The notes: generated by a model not told the origin, from the letters alone. DNA of 35,681 nucleotides from Bacteroidia bacterium (GCA_014376805.1 JACMQU010000138.1:1-35681), one strand, 5' to 3'; counted from the stretch's first letter, positions 8,044-18,349 are shown. Program-made: numbers and translations.

Positions 8044-11000
8044 CTATTGAGGATCAACTTCTTTTTTGGGGGCTACACGTAACTCTTTAAGCGTATCAAA
8101 ATCTCTTGTATAAACAACACCCACACCTGTTTTATATAATAGCCCATCAATAATACCTGCATACTGATTCTCTCTGAATGCCTTGAAACGATAACGCCCA
8201 TCTTCAGTGATTTTATATTCAACTATTACATCACCTGTGAGGTTGCTGGCATTTGTTGAAGTAGAACCATTATCCTGCACATTAATATTACTGCCCACCT
8301 GCACACTTATTCTACTGTTCATAAATTGCTTTTTTAAACCAACCTGAACAGCAGTATTTTGTTGTACTCCTGTAGCCGAATACTGATCGTTAGACTGAAT
8401 ATCAAAATTGAGCTCAACATCTTTAATGTATTTACCAGACAACTGATTTAACTGATCACTTAAAACCTGGTTTACACTATTTCGTGCTATTGTATTTACG
8501 GCACTTGATTCTCCAGTATTAGTTGAAGATCCGGATGGTACAAATTTATTCAGCACCAGTAATGAAAACACCTGTTTATTTAGTTCTGCCGGATCATTAT
8601 TTAAGGAACCAATTTTTGCATACACAATTCCTCCAAATGCATCTTTGTCCCTGTCATCCATATCAAGTAGAAAAGTCACTTCAGGTCGCATTAAGGGCCC
8701 TTTCATCATCATGTTTACATCAAAATAAATGGGCTTGCGATATGCATTCTGTTCTGATGCAACAGTGCCTGTCAGTTCTGTTGCCAGTAAGTCGGCCGGA
8801 GCTGTGCGTGTGCGGTAAATTGCTGTAATATCAAGTGTTGCATCAAGTGGACTGCCACTCCAGGTTATGGTACTCCCCGATTTTATTTTAAAATCCCGCT
8901 TAACAACTTTCTGAAATGAAGCATTATAACTTCCGCTATTTAACAAATAAGTACCTGTTAAACTTTGCTTTCCACTTGGGTCTATACCGAAGCTAAGCAA
9001 GCCTTCTCCTTTTACAACTAATGAATCTCCAGACACCCTGTCAACAATAACTTTAAATGAGGTTTGTTTATTGATCTCAATATTTGCTGTAAGATCAATA
9101 CCTTTAAATACTTCTGATACAATGGCAGTATCAACCTTACCCATAATATCATTTGTTGTAGTAGTATCTATCATTACCACAACCCCACTTCCCCTGTCGG
9201 TGCTCAACTGAGATGAAGGAACGATGAAAGTAATATGTGTACCGGCAAGTAATTTTGCCTCTGCATTTATAACAGGTAATGATTCATCACCTTTCACTCT
9301 GATATTACTGCTCAGTATAATTGTGCCAAAATACAAACCATTATCTTTTATATTGGTATTTAACACCATGAAGTTATTTGTTTTGACCGTGAGATCGAAT
9401 CTCATTTTTTTGAAATCACTGGTATAAACAGCTCCGTCTATGGAGGCTTTTTTACCCGATGCATCGAGTATCGTAAATGATTTGAAATAAATTCCTTTAG
9501 GATCTATTTTGATATGGTCATCCCGCAAGTTAAGATAGTTATTAATGTAGGCAACATTAAACCCTGCGTTTTTAAAGCCAATATCACCATTTATCAGAGG
9601 TTCACTACCCGATCCGGTAATATGTATTTTGCCGCTGAGATATCCTGAACTTTCCCGAATCTGCCCTCCGGTAAAACCTTCAACAGATTTTAAATTAAGT
9701 TTTCCTATATCAATTTTAAAATCAAGTTTCTTATTTTCCGATACCATATAAGTACCGTTTATATCTAACTTATTATCTTGTCCGCTAAGTGCTATATGCG
9801 CCTCATACCGGCCCTGCTGTCCTGCAGAATTATTATCAGCCTGTATATCCAGATCGCCAATTGCATTTTGCATATAAACAATATCTGTAATCTTTAGATC
9901 TGAAACAAAAGCAAGTGATTTTTGCAGATTGCGCAATTCAATTGTTCCATTAAGCTGTCCTCTGATTATGGCTGTATCTTTTTCTATTATCTGTGATAAG
10001 GTAGCTAATTCAAATTTTTTGAAAACAATTTTCAATGGCGATGTCTCATCACTACCTTCAGAACTCATAATAATTGTTTGTTTATGATCCGTTAAGGTAA
10101 TCTCATGCATGTAAATTCCTGCATTCTTAAAACTTATAAAATTATCTACAGGTAATACCCACTTTTTATTATCGAATATAAGATTTTGATCTATATGAAG
10201 AATATATTTTTCTTCCGTTTCCATCTCTTTAATGTTACCTGCAATAAGTAACTTATTTCCACTATCTTTATGTACCACTGCCAATGAAAAATCAATAACA
10301 TTATTTTGCAGTTTTCCCTTTAAACTTGTAGCAGGTATATTAATGCTTCCACTTTTAAATGCAGTTATTGCCAGTGCATAACTGAGATTATTTTTATCAG
10401 AATTGAACTCAAGTTTGAGGTCATTTATTTTAATGCCATTATATTGGATCACGGGTGAAGCAACAACTATGTTTAACTGTTGGTTTTTATTGTTGAAATC
10501 AGCAATAATAGAAGCACCGTTAAACTTTTCAAGCTTTGTTAAAAAAACTTCATTGATGATAGGATGTGGCTTCACATTAACAGTAAGTTTGAACTCCTGA
10601 TTTGAAGTATCACCGGTTAAAAGGGTATCATTCATTTTAAAGTAATGATCAATATGAGTGGTCAGTGCTTTTTTTAAATGAGCCAGAGTTACTGTTCCAT
10701 CATAATCAATATTGATAAATCCGGTTTTCATTTTCAATGAGGAAGATTTTCTATCATTTACTGTGGCAACCAGGAAAGAATCAATGCGGTACTTTTTATC
10801 ATCTTTGATTACAAGAATACTGTTTAAACTTACACCACCTGAAAGTTCTTCTATTGTCTTTCCTTTTAAATCTATATTCACTTTGCCACTTGCACGGATA
10901 TTGTCATTTGTTAGTTTTAAGCCAGCAAGGTTTATACCCTCCAGGTTCACCTCCATTTTAATTGATTCACGGTTTTCAATAACCGAAAAACCACCTTGCA

Positions 11001-13032
11001 TATTCAAACGGAGATTACTGTCATTAACAATAAGTGCGGTAGCAAAAATTCCATTTGAAGCATCCGCACTAATCTTAATATTTCTATATCTGTATTTATT
11101 TAATACAATTGTCTCTACTTCAGCAAGGACATCTGCTTTTATCCGTTTAGGGGAGAAATTTTTACCCTTTATTTTTGTCATTAATGTAATTGATCCTAGT
11201 ACCTCAGGCTTGTTCAATAAATAACCAAGATTAAGATTACGGGTTTGAAGTGCTACCTCATACAGCGTATCCATCATACCCATATTCATTTTAGCATCCA
11301 CCTTAAAATTACCTGCACTTGATTGAAGTGATAAGTCACTGATAAAATTGCTGAATGATCCATTAAAATTTCCCTGAATAAGGAGATGATCGGGAATGGC
11401 AACGGGCAAAACTTTTTGAGATATCCATGCAAGTACATCAGTTCTTTTTGTTACCAGTGTTCTAAGTTTAATATCATAAAATGCTTTTTTGGCATCTGGT
11501 AATCCAGTGATGTGTCCATCTAATAATACCAAAGAAGCACGCTCTGCCTGAACCTTAATTTTATCTAAATAAATATCCTTTAGTACGCCATGTATATTGC
11601 CATCAACCGTAATCACTTTGTCTTTTTTGCCTGCAAAGAATGGCTGATCCCTTAACTGAGGTGCAAACAAAAAAATATCATTCATTGATACTCTTGTTTT
11701 AAGCAAACTTACCTGTATGCCCAATACTGCTATGCTATCACTAAGACTGTTTATAGATGGATAAGATACCTTCAGATAATTGCTGATAAAGCTGTTTGAA
11801 GTCACCAAAGTTAGATTTTCGAGTTCCGCATGCTTATCATCATAAGTTGCTGTAGCATTAAATTTAATAAGATCGAGACCACATTGTTCCTTTAAAGAAA
11901 TATTTTTAATTATGGAAGAAATTCTTTCTGGACTATAAACAGCATCTTGCATATCCATCATCACCTTTTTAAAATAAAGGTGATTGTAATCCATTCCATA
12001 TACTGTTTTAGGTTTATTAATCACATCAAATTTGAAAGACACATCATTAAACGTTAGCTGGCCAGCTTTTACAAGCCATCCTTTATCAACTGTTTTAAGA
12101 TCCTTATGTGGCGTAATTATTTTAACAGGTACACTATCCGTTTTAATTCCAACTTCGGCATAAACATTATGAAGAGTTATTTTTTTTAATTGTATCTGTT
12201 GCCTGTTTAAGTCAATTTTTTCAGGTATAATCTGTAGTTCTATCCCTTTGCAACGGAATGACTGATCGTCTGAAATGCTTGTATAGTTAAAACTGAACCT
12301 GCTAAGCCGGAGATCATTTAGAGAGAGGGAAGGAAAAATTGTTACTGCTGTATCGTGAATATCTATTTTAACGGATTTATGTTGAATTATGCTTACATGA
12401 GCATCTGCAAGTAAAAGTTTATCTGCATCGAAATGCAGGTTCCTAATATCTTTATTTTTCATGCTCAGTTCTAAATTTCCCAGGGAAACCATCATATCAT
12501 TTCCGCTCACTTCATCAATATATGTAGCATTAATATTTTTTAATTTAATAGTATTTACCAATACCTGCCAGGCAGATGAAGTAGTATCCTTTATTGGTGG
12601 AGTAACATTTGTTTTTGCATCCCCTTTAAATGCATCTATAATGAAAGCAAAGTTAAATGCACTATCAGGTAAACTCCGTTTGATGTTTCCGTTCAGATCT
12701 GCTATTAACAATTCATTTACATCAAGCTTGTTTTTTAAGAGGCCTAACAAATCTACATCTATTTCCAGCTTGCCTAGAAAAATCAGCGTATCATGATTCC
12801 GATCTTCTGCATAGAAATCTTCTATCACAATCGATTTTGGCAGTCCGATAAATATCCGATGCAAAGCAACGGTAGTGTGAGTTTTGGAGGAAATAAAAGA
12901 CGTAGCCTTCTGAGAAATATAATTCTGAACGGCGGGCAATCGTATCAAAAACAGGAGAATAATAAATATAGAGAGAAGGGATATAATAACCCATAATAAA
13001 ACTTTACCTATTGTTTTAATTATTTTTTTCAA
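8044..13032 (-). CDS. tamB: TamB-type translocation/assembly module protein (AsmA-like)
   Basis: This 1662-residue protein has one N-terminal membrane anchor (about 10-32), a very long beta-rich region typical of AsmA-like / repeating beta-groove lipid-transfer proteins, and a C-terminal TamB (DUF490) domain with SGSYNASFQKVVKRDFKI, a stretch containing ITWSGSPLDATLDITA and the conserved VSVQVG-like end strands (SRISVQVGSNINVQD). TamB proteins bridge the periplasm and are implicated in phospholipid transport and assembly with a TamA-class barrel. The length is within the usual range for Bacteroidota. The tamL gene follows directly; the Mla-type transporter genes precede it on the same strand, with a 69-base gap before the tamB start that contains no obvious terminator. 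Confidence 0.9.
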   Translation of the reverse strand: MKKIIKTIGKVLLWVIISLLSIFIILLFLIRLPAVQNYISQKATSFISSKTHTTVALHRIFIGLPKSIVIEDFYAEDRNHDTLIFLGKLEIDVDLLGLLKNKLDVNELLIADLNGNIKRSLPDSAFNFAFIIDAFKGDAKTNVTPPIKDTTSSAWQVLVNTIKLKNINATYIDEVSGNDMMVSLGNLELSMKNKDIRNLHFDADKLLLADAHVSIIQHKSVKIDIHDTAVTIFPSLSLNDLRLSRFSFNYTSISDDQSFRCKGIELQIIPEKIDLNRQQIQLKKITLHNVYAEVGIKTDSVPVKIITPHKDLKTVDKGWLVKAGQLTFNDVSFKFDVINKPKTVYGMDYNHLYFKKVMMDMQDAVYSPERISSIIKNISLKEQCGLDLIKFNATATYDDKHAELENLTLVTSNSFISNYLKVSYPSINSLSDSIAVLGIQVSLLKTRVSMNDIFLFAPQLRDQPFFAGKKDKVITVDGNIHGVLKDIYLDKIKVQAERASLVLLDGHITGLPDAKKAFYDIKLRTLVTKRTDVLAWISQKVLPVAIPDHLLIQGNFNGSFSNFISDLSLQSSAGNFKVDAKMNMGMMDTLYEVALQTRNLNLGYLLNKPEVLGSITLMTKIKGKNFSPKRIKADVLAEVETIVLNKYRYRNIKISADASNGIFATALIVNDSNLRLNMQGGFSVIENRESIKMEVNLEGINLAGLKLTNDNIRASGKVNIDLKGKTIEELSGGVSLNSILVIKDDKKYRIDSFLVATVNDRKSSSLKMKTGFINIDYDGTVTLAHLKKALTTHIDHYFKMNDTLLTGDTSNQEFKLTVNVKPHPIINEVFLTKLEKFNGASIIADFNNKNQQLNIVVASPVIQYNGIKINDLKLEFNSDKNNLSYALAITAFKSGSINIPATSLKGKLQNNVIDFSLAVVHKDSGNKLLIAGNIKEMETEEKYILHIDQNLIFDNKKWVLPVDNFISFKNAGIYMHEITLTDHKQTIIMSSEGSDETSPLKIVFKKFELATLSQIIEKDTAIIRGQLNGTIELRNLQKSLAFVSDLKITDIVYMQNAIGDLDIQADNNSAGQQGRYEAHIALSGQDNKLDINGTYMVSENKKLDFKIDIGKLNLKSVEGFTGGQIRESSGYLSGKIHITGSGSEPLINGDIGFKNAGFNVAYINNYLNLRDDHIKIDPKGIYFKSFTILDASGKKASIDGAVYTSDFKKMRFDLTVKTNNFMVLNTNIKDNGLYFGTIILSSNIRVKGDESLPVINAEAKLLAGTHITFIVPSSQLSTDRGSGVVVMIDTTTTNDIMGKVDTAIVSEVFKGIDLTANIEINKQTSFKVIVDRVSGDSLVVKGEGLLSFGIDPSGKQSLTGTYLLNSGSYNASFQKVVKRDFKIKSGSTITWSGSPLDATLDITAIYRTRTAPADLLATELTGTVASEQNAYRKPIYFDVNMMMKGPLMRPEVTFLLDMDDRDKDAFGGIVYAKIGSLNNDPAELNKQVFSLLVLNKFVPSGSSTNTGESSAVNTIARNSVNQVLSDQLNQLSGKYIKDVELNFDIQSNDQYSATGVQQNTAVQVGLKKQFMNSRISVQVGSNINVQDNGSTSTNASNLTGDVIVEYKITEDGRYRFKAFRENQYAGIIDGLLYKTGVGVVYTRDFDTLKELRVAPKKEVDPQ

Positions 13033-13101
13033 AGCCCAACCATTCCTGGTATAACATTACTGTTCAATAAAAAAAGAATACAAAATAACCTACCTAGCTG
13101 G

Positions 13102-13851
13102 TTATTCAGCTTTTGACCTTTTCCACCATTTTTTAGGTTTCTCATCAGGTGTTTTACCATTAATTTTATCTTGTTCCTTTTGTTTTTCTTTATCCTTCTT
13201 CTTAAAAAATCCTCTTAACAGAAAACTATTCTGGGCTGCATCCATATTTTGTTTAAAGCCTTTGGTACCTTGCTGAACATTATTTAAGGTACGGTCGAGA
13301 TTTCCTGCAAATATAGTATCCATAAACAATTTACCAATAGTACCTCTGCCTCTTCTTATGTTACCCATGATAGCTGAAAGATCATCGGTAATCGAAGCTG
13401 CATTATCTACAGTTGCTTTAAGTTTTCCAAATATTTCATCCATACTTACCGGCTGCATGGTTTTTATAAAATCTTCATTTTTGATTTGTTCTTTACTACC
13501 ACCGGGAGCTATAGAAAGGATTTTGTTTCCCATTAATCCATCAGAGCCAATTACAGCTACAGCATCTTTTTTAATAAACTTCTGCACATCATTGTCAATC
13601 ACAATTTCTACTTTTACTGAAGTATCGTTAGTAATTTCAATATTATCTACAGTTCCAATATTGATGCCTGCAAATCTTACATTATTACCCACTTGCAAGC
13701 CGTTAACATCTTTAAATACGCCCCATACATGAAAGGTATCACTAAACAACTGCTGCTTTTTACCTATAAAGTATATGGCAATTATAAATAATGCTATACT
13801 GATTGTAACAAATAAACCCAACCGGATATTATTTCCTGCTCCATTTTTCAT
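13102..13851 (-). CDS. mlaD: MlaD-like MCE-domain lipid-binding protein
   Basis: One N-terminal membrane helix (about 11-30) is followed by a single MCE domain: VWGVFKDVNGLQVGNNVRFA, GINIGTVDNIEI, a KKDAVAVIGSDGLMGNK stretch and LSIAPGG. MCE proteins form hexameric rings that bind phospholipid in the periplasm and sit on the MlaE permease. The 249-residue length and the Lys-rich, proline-containing C-terminus (about 200-249) suggest a short tail after the MCE domain and helical region. It starts 15 bases after the mlaF stop. The direction of lipid transport cannot be read from sequence. Confidence 0.9.
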   Translation of the reverse strand: MKNGAGNNIRLGLFVTISIALFIIAIYFIGKKQQLFSDTFHVWGVFKDVNGLQVGNNVRFAGINIGTVDNIEITNDTSVKVEIVIDNDVQKFIKKDAVAVIGSDGLMGNKILSIAPGGSKEQIKNEDFIKTMQPVSMDEIFGKLKATVDNAASITDDLSAIMGNIRRGRGTIGKLFMDTIFAGNLDRTLNNVQQGTKGFKQNMDAAQNSFLLRGFFKKKDKEKQKEQDKINGKTPDEKPKKWWKRSKAE

Positions 13852-13866
13852 ATGATCAATTTTTAG

Positions 13867-14649
13867 TTATTCGAAAAACGATCTGATAAAATCGTCTTCT
13901 GATTGTTTAAGTTCGTCGAAAGTTCCTTCTTTAATAAATACACCTTCTTTTAGAATTACAATTTTGTTGGCAGTAATTCTGGCGCATTCTATATCATGTG
14001 TAATAATGATAGACGACATCTGGTACTTTTTCTGCATTTCCAGAATCAGTGAACTTATTTCTTTTGAGGTAATAGGATCAAGGCCGGTAGTTGGCTCATC
14101 ATATAACATCACCTGTGGTTTAAGAATAAGTGTTCTGGCCAGGCCTAATCTTTTGCGCATACCGCCTGAAAGTTCGGAAGGCATTTTATCAATAATATCA
14201 GGAAGCTTAACATTTTCTAATGCATCTCTTACAAGGGTATCACGTTCCTCGTCAGATTCAAATTTTGTATTTCTTAGTGGAAACTCAAGATTTTCTCTCA
14301 CTGTCATTGAATCATATAAAGCAGCACTCTGAAACAAGAAACCTACCTGCGTTCTGAGTTCGTTCAGTTCCTTATCTTTTAATTCATTTACATCCTTGCC
14401 CAAAACCTTCAACGTACCTTTATCAGAATCAATGAGGCGCACCATACATTTTATAAGCACAGATTTACCTCCACCCGATTTACCAAGTATTACAACATTC
14501 TCACCTTTATTAAGCGTAAGGTCAATATTTTTCAAAATCACTTTACCGGAAAATGATTTGCTTAAGCCTTTTATCTCAACTACTACTACATTATCGGGCT
14601 GAGATTGTTTGGGTTCCTTATCACCCTGATGAGACGCTTCTGACATCAT
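13867..14649 (-). CDS. mlaF: MlaF-like ABC transporter ATPase
   Basis: A complete ABC ATPase of 260 residues: Walker A GKSGGGKS (56-63), Q-loop LFQS (105-108), signature LSGGM (160-164) followed by RKRLGLARTL, Walker B VMLYDE (180-185), D-loop GLDP and the switch His in IIITHD. LSGGMRKR is the form seen in MlaF and Mkl-type ATPases that energise MCE systems. Its ATG overlaps the permease stop as ATGA, the classic arrangement for coupled translation. The first 20 residues are hydrophilic and extra relative to the core domain; the second Met is an equally possible start. Confidence 0.95.
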   Translation of the reverse strand: MMSEASHQGDKEPKQSQPDNVVVVEIKGLSKSFSGKVILKNIDLTLNKGENVVILGKSGGGKSVLIKCMVRLIDSDKGTLKVLGKDVNELKDKELNELRTQVGFLFQSAALYDSMTVRENLEFPLRNTKFESDEERDTLVRDALENVKLPDIIDKMPSELSGGMRKRLGLARTLILKPQVMLYDEPTTGLDPITSKEISSLILEMQKKYQMSSIIITHDIECARITANKIVILKEGVFIKEGTFDELKQSEDDFIRSFFE

Positions 14650-15491
14650 GAATTAACAAATAAATCAGTAATTTGCACTGCCAGCATATCAATAACGAAA
14701 ATAAGTAAGGAAGCCATTACAACAGATGAATTAGCCGCTTCACCAACCCCTTGAGTGCCATTATTACTATTATAACCTTTATAACAAGGAATCAATCCGA
14801 TTGCGAAACCAAAGAAAAACGTTTTAATAAATGCTGGTATTAAATCACTAAAAGTAAGAACCCCAAACACCTGGTTAAAGAATAACAAAAAACTTGTATC
14901 CCCTTTTATATTAACCCCTGCATAGGAGCCTAAAAGAGAAACAGCATCAGAAAAAATAACCAATAAAGGTACCATAATAGTTGTAGCAAGTACTCTGGTA
15001 ACTACAATATATTTAAAAGGGTTTATTGCTGAAACTTCCATGGCATCTATTTGTTCGGTAACTTTCATTGATGCTAGTTCGGCTCCTATTCCTGAACCTA
15101 TTTTACCTGCACATATTAATGCTGTTATGGCAGGGCCAATTTCTCTGATAACCGAAACAGCTACCATGGAGGGAACCCATGATTGAGCTCCGAATTCAGC
15201 CATAGTGGGTATAGTTTGTATAGTTAACACAAGACCCATTATAAATCCTGTTATTGCAATCAACCCGAGTGATTTATAACCAATAATAAATGACTGTCTT
15301 ATTACTTCACTAAACTCGTAAGGAGGCAAAAATACCTGTTTAAAAAAACGAATAGCAAAACGTGATATTAAAGTAACCTCCGTAAAAAAAGATTCTAAAT
15401 AAGATTTGAAAAAACCAACAGACTCTTCTTGCGGCTTATCCGCTGACTTAAGATCCTGTTTTATTGTAGATGTTTGAATTATTTTATCCAT
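14646..15491 (-). CDS. mlaE: MlaE-like permease
   Basis: The 281-residue product has an N-terminal cytoplasmic stretch followed by hydrophobic segments of the MlaE permease family, including AITGFIMGLVLTIQTIPTMA, a cytoplasmic-loop helix VSVIREIGPAITALICAGKI, GSGIGAELASMKVTEQIDAM and a C-terminal GVGEAANSSVVMASLLIFVI. The EQIDAM and REIGP motifs are diagnostic. It forms the membrane channel of an MCE lipid transporter with MlaF and MlaD, which follow directly. The cytoplasmic N-terminal region (about 45 residues) is longer than the E. coli one. Confidence 0.95.
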   Translation of the reverse strand: MDKIIQTSTIKQDLKSADKPQEESVGFFKSYLESFFTEVTLISRFAIRFFKQVFLPPYEFSEVIRQSFIIGYKSLGLIAITGFIMGLVLTIQTIPTMAEFGAQSWVPSMVAVSVIREIGPAITALICAGKIGSGIGAELASMKVTEQIDAMEVSAINPFKYIVVTRVLATTIMVPLLVIFSDAVSLLGSYAGVNIKGDTSFLLFFNQVFGVLTFSDLIPAFIKTFFFGFAIGLIPCYKGYNSNNGTQGVGEAANSSVVMASLLIFVIDMLAVQITDLFVNS

Positions 15492-15520
15492 ACGGGTAAT
15501 ATTTAAGGGGGAGATACAAA

Positions 15521-16024
15521 TTATTCTTTTTCAGGCCTCAAATTATCCGGTCGTTTTGCGAAAGGACTGTGTAATGAATCATCTTTAAAATACTGCATCA
15601 TTACAAAAGCTATAATTAAACCTGATACAATACCCTCAACAATCATACTTATCATAGCTGATGCCGGGGTAAGATATTTTCCCATGACTGGTGATTGTAA
15701 TTTAATTTCATCAAGTAAAACTGGATCAATAAAATACAAATAAATTCCTATAAAAACGGCAAACATTACTGTGCTAATCATAACTGTTGTAAAACCCAAA
15801 GAAAGTCCTTCGAAATATTGAATATGCCGTCCGGATTTGTAATTAAAATATTTTATGGTGCACCATACTCCTATCAGTAATAACACAAGATTTAGTAAAC
15901 GTAATTCAGGGGTAGTATCTAAACCTACCAATTTCATTAGGAGAAAGTATACGACCATCCCCATAAAAATGAAAGTGCCGGAAATGAAAGCTAATTTTCT
16001 AATAGAAATTTTTTGGGTATTCAT
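15521..16024 (-). CDS. DUF4199-like four-helix membrane protein
   Basis: I chose the ATG giving MNTQKISIRKLAFISG, 167 residues; an in-frame GTG 54 bases further upstream would add an unlikely basic leader. Four hydrophobic segments are visible (about 10-30, 40-58, 75-105 and 128-155), matching the size and layout of DUF4199 proteins of Bacteroidota, whose function is unknown. It ends with a hydrophilic tail. It is 29 bases before mlaE on the same strand and may belong to the same transcript. Confidence 0.75.
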   Translation of the reverse strand: MNTQKISIRKLAFISGTFIFMGMVVYFLLMKLVGLDTTPELRLLNLVLLLIGVWCTIKYFNYKSGRHIQYFEGLSLGFTTVMISTVMFAVFIGIYLYFIDPVLLDEIKLQSPVMGKYLTPASAMISMIVEGIVSGLIIAFVMMQYFKDDSLHSPFAKRPDNLRPEKE

Positions 16025-16106
16025 ATTATTTAGGGTTAGATATAACAATGATTTTCGGGGAATTTTTACACGCCACACTGCTAAATGTGTGGATAATTAT
16101 ACCCTG

Positions 16107-16430
16107 TTATAAGATTATAATTAGCAAAATAATGATAATAATAAGGGCACCTGCAGATATATAAACACCACCGCCTAGGGGACCATTAAACCTTTCTTTT
16201 ATTTCTAAAACCTCCTTATTCAACTGTTTGCGTTCAGTAATAGTCGTATTTTTTAAATCCATGTTACGAATTTCCTGTAAACGTGTGTTAAGTAGGCTAA
16301 ACTCTGCCTTTTCTAGCACTTGCTTCTCGTTATTACAGGTTATTGAAAGAGGTTTTGATTGATTGGCAGCTATTGCCTTAGTATTCAATACGGCGATCGC
16401 AAAGAATAAAATAGTAATAATTTTTTTCAT
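16107..16430 (-). CDS. Small exported protein with C-terminal membrane helix
   Basis: The 107-residue protein has a signal peptide (MKKIITILFFAIAVLNTKAIA), a hydrophilic middle with one Cys and helical Lys/Glu/Leu pattern, and a C-terminal membrane segment beginning GGGVYISAGALIIIIILL. Similar short proteins are common in Bacteroidota, with no known role. It sits between the POTRA-barrel gene and the DUF4199-like gene on the same strand. Confidence 0.75.
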   Translation of the reverse strand: MKKIITILFFAIAVLNTKAIAANQSKPLSITCNNEKQVLEKAEFSLLNTRLQEIRNMDLKNTTITERKQLNKEVLEIKERFNGPLGGGVYISAGALIIIIILLIIIL

Positions 16431-16460
16431 TTTTTAGTTTTAATTTCTACCTAGATTAAA

Positions 16461-16476
16461 GCAAATATGCGACCAT
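16461..16476 (-). promoter_or_regulatory. Promoter candidate of the small membrane protein gene
   Basis: On the minus strand ATGGTCGCATATTTGC contains GG-N10-GC with a perfect TTGC(T) -12 half but a poor -24 half beyond the GG. The same bases also contain CATATTTG, one mismatch from the Bacteroidota -7 element TAnnTTTG. Either sigma factor could use it; the housekeeping reading is simpler. Confidence 0.35.
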
Positions 16477-16507
16477 AATTTTTCAATTATAAATTAAATA
16501 ACTATTA

Positions 16508-18349
16508 TTAATAGGGAACAAGATCCGGTTTACCTACTATAAAATCTGCTGCGCGAACGGTATTATAAGAAATAGGATTGAGACGGAGGATGAAATCACC
16601 CTTTCCGGGTACAAATGGATATAAACCAATTGACAATTCAAATGTATTTACAATCAGGTGTTCGTTCCTAATCAATAAACCCAAAGCATAGGCCTGATAG
16701 ACGCCTGTATTAAACAAATCTCCAAGATTGTTACCAAGGGTACCTAACCCGCATAATAATATAGGAGCGAGCTTAAAACCTATTAGTTCATATGGGGCAT
16801 ATAATACAAATTCAAAATTAAGTACCATTTTACTTTTTCCGGTAAGTGATGGACTTTTAAATCCATACATCTGAATTCCATTTATATTTACACTTTGATA
16901 AGGTTCTCTGTTAAAACCCTGCTCAAGCTGAAACCTGGAAAAACCTCTAAAAAACCAACGACCTGTTTGAATTAAATCAGAAAAATAAAATCCGTTAATA
17001 TTTAAAACTCCGGCTCCAAATGAACTGCTGTTATAAAAAGTACCATAGCTGAACCCACCGGAGATATAACCAATTTTTTCAAAATGTTTTCCAGCTCCAA
17101 ACTTAACGCCATTATAGTACAGTAAGGACGACTGCTCCCACTTTGAAGTTCCTAAAATCACTTCTGCCGAAACTCCCTGCGGAATATCTTCGTTTGCTCC
17201 AAACCTGAACAGATACCGGTCGCGGTAATACTTCCGTTGTGTAAAGCCCAGATTAAAGAGCCACATGGTTTGATCACGATTCTGCTTACTGGAATCTACA
17301 ACAAACGATTCTCCATCAAAAAAATCAACCTGAAAATATCTTGCACCAGTGATATAACTTTTTGCCCGCTGACTGATTTTAGCCTGTTTACTTTCTGTTA
17401 AATGATAACTTTTCGCAACCCAAAAATCCTGAACTGTAAAATGTCGCTCGTACTTCTTAATATTATTTACGTCTCCATTAACAGTTTGTTTTAATAAATT
17501 AAAATTTCTTGTAAGTAATAGCCCTCCTGCCCATTTAGCCAAAGGAGAATAAAAAGTTCTGTCGAGAGAAAAGCCTAAATTTTTTGTTTCAGCAAGGTCT
17601 GAATAAAAAAGGGAGGCAGTAATAAAAGATTTTCTAATATTAAATACAGAATATTTTCCTGAGCTGCTAAGGCGCGGATGCAGATTATCCCAAAAAAGGT
17701 TCTCTTCAAACTGATGACCAACACCAAAAAAATTCCTCTCCACCAGGTTAAGCTGAACATTATCTCCATCTATTCCCACTCCTGCCAGTGTTGTCCATTT
17801 ATCCTGTTCCACCACTATAACATCTACACTATCCCCGCCTTTAATCCGCCGTATATAAATATGTGCATCGTTTACATAAGGAGAGAGTCTAAGGAGCCTT
17901 TCCGACTCACTAATCTCTAAAGGATCAAGCGGCTTGTTTTTTTTAAATAAAAGCAAATTACGTATAACATTCTTTTGTGTTGATACGTGAAAATTATTTC
18001 CCAGCCTTTCAAATTTACCCGGCTTGGCATATAAAGTATCGTTGGCCGAATACCCGAAAGGATCAAGTGGTTCAACAAAAATATTTCTGATAATCCTTCC
18101 TTTGTATGGTGTATATGGATTTACTGTTCTGTTACCTTTTACAAAAAAAGCAGTATCCTTAATCACTTCCCGATGGTCGGTAAAAACGGCATCATACATC
18201 CATTGCGTCACTTTATATTTGCTCGCATGTTCCTGAATCTGATTATAAATATCAATAGAATCTATATTGTTCTGCGCACCCACCGTCATTGTGCATGAAA
18301 TACCGATAAAACATAAACGAAATAAATATTTAGAGAATGCAGACATCAA
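16508..18349 (-). CDS. POTRA-containing outer-membrane barrel protein (Omp85-like, Bacteroidota type)
   Basis: A signal peptide ending in VGA-Q is followed by a region (about 60-185) that reads as POTRA-like: IIRNIFVEPLDPFG, then NNFHVSTQKNVIRNLLLFKK, SERLLRLSPYVNDAHIYI and SVDVIVVEQDKWT. The pattern KxVIRxxLLFKxGxxxxxxxxxESERxLR is widespread in BamA/TamA-like proteins of the phylum. From about residue 190 the sequence alternates like a beta barrel (GVGHQFEENLFW, GFSYGTFYNSSSFGAG). Total length 613, shorter than BamA. Substrate is unknown. On the minus strand, 80 bases upstream, ATGGCATAATGCTTGAA fits a sigma-54 site except for the C of GC, but GATATTTG nearer the gene looks like a normal -7 element. 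Confidence 0.75.
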   Translation of the reverse strand: MMSAFSKYLFRLCFIGISCTMTVGAQNNIDSIDIYNQIQEHASKYKVTQWMYDAVFTDHREVIKDTAFFVKGNRTVNPYTPYKGRIIRNIFVEPLDPFGYSANDTLYAKPGKFERLGNNFHVSTQKNVIRNLLLFKKNKPLDPLEISESERLLRLSPYVNDAHIYIRRIKGGDSVDVIVVEQDKWTTLAGVGIDGDNVQLNLVERNFFGVGHQFEENLFWDNLHPRLSSSGKYSVFNIRKSFITASLFYSDLAETKNLGFSLDRTFYSPLAKWAGGLLLTRNFNLLKQTVNGDVNNIKKYERHFTVQDFWVAKSYHLTESKQAKISQRAKSYITGARYFQVDFFDGESFVVDSSKQNRDQTMWLFNLGFTQRKYYRDRYLFRFGANEDIPQGVSAEVILGTSKWEQSSLLYYNGVKFGAGKHFEKIGYISGGFSYGTFYNSSSFGAGVLNINGFYFSDLIQTGRWFFRGFSRFQLEQGFNREPYQSVNINGIQMYGFKSPSLTGKSKMVLNFEFVLYAPYELIGFKLAPILLCGLGTLGNNLGDLFNTGVYQAYALGLLIRNEHLIVNTFELSIGLYPFVPGKGDFILRLNPISYNTVRAADFIVGKPDLVPY

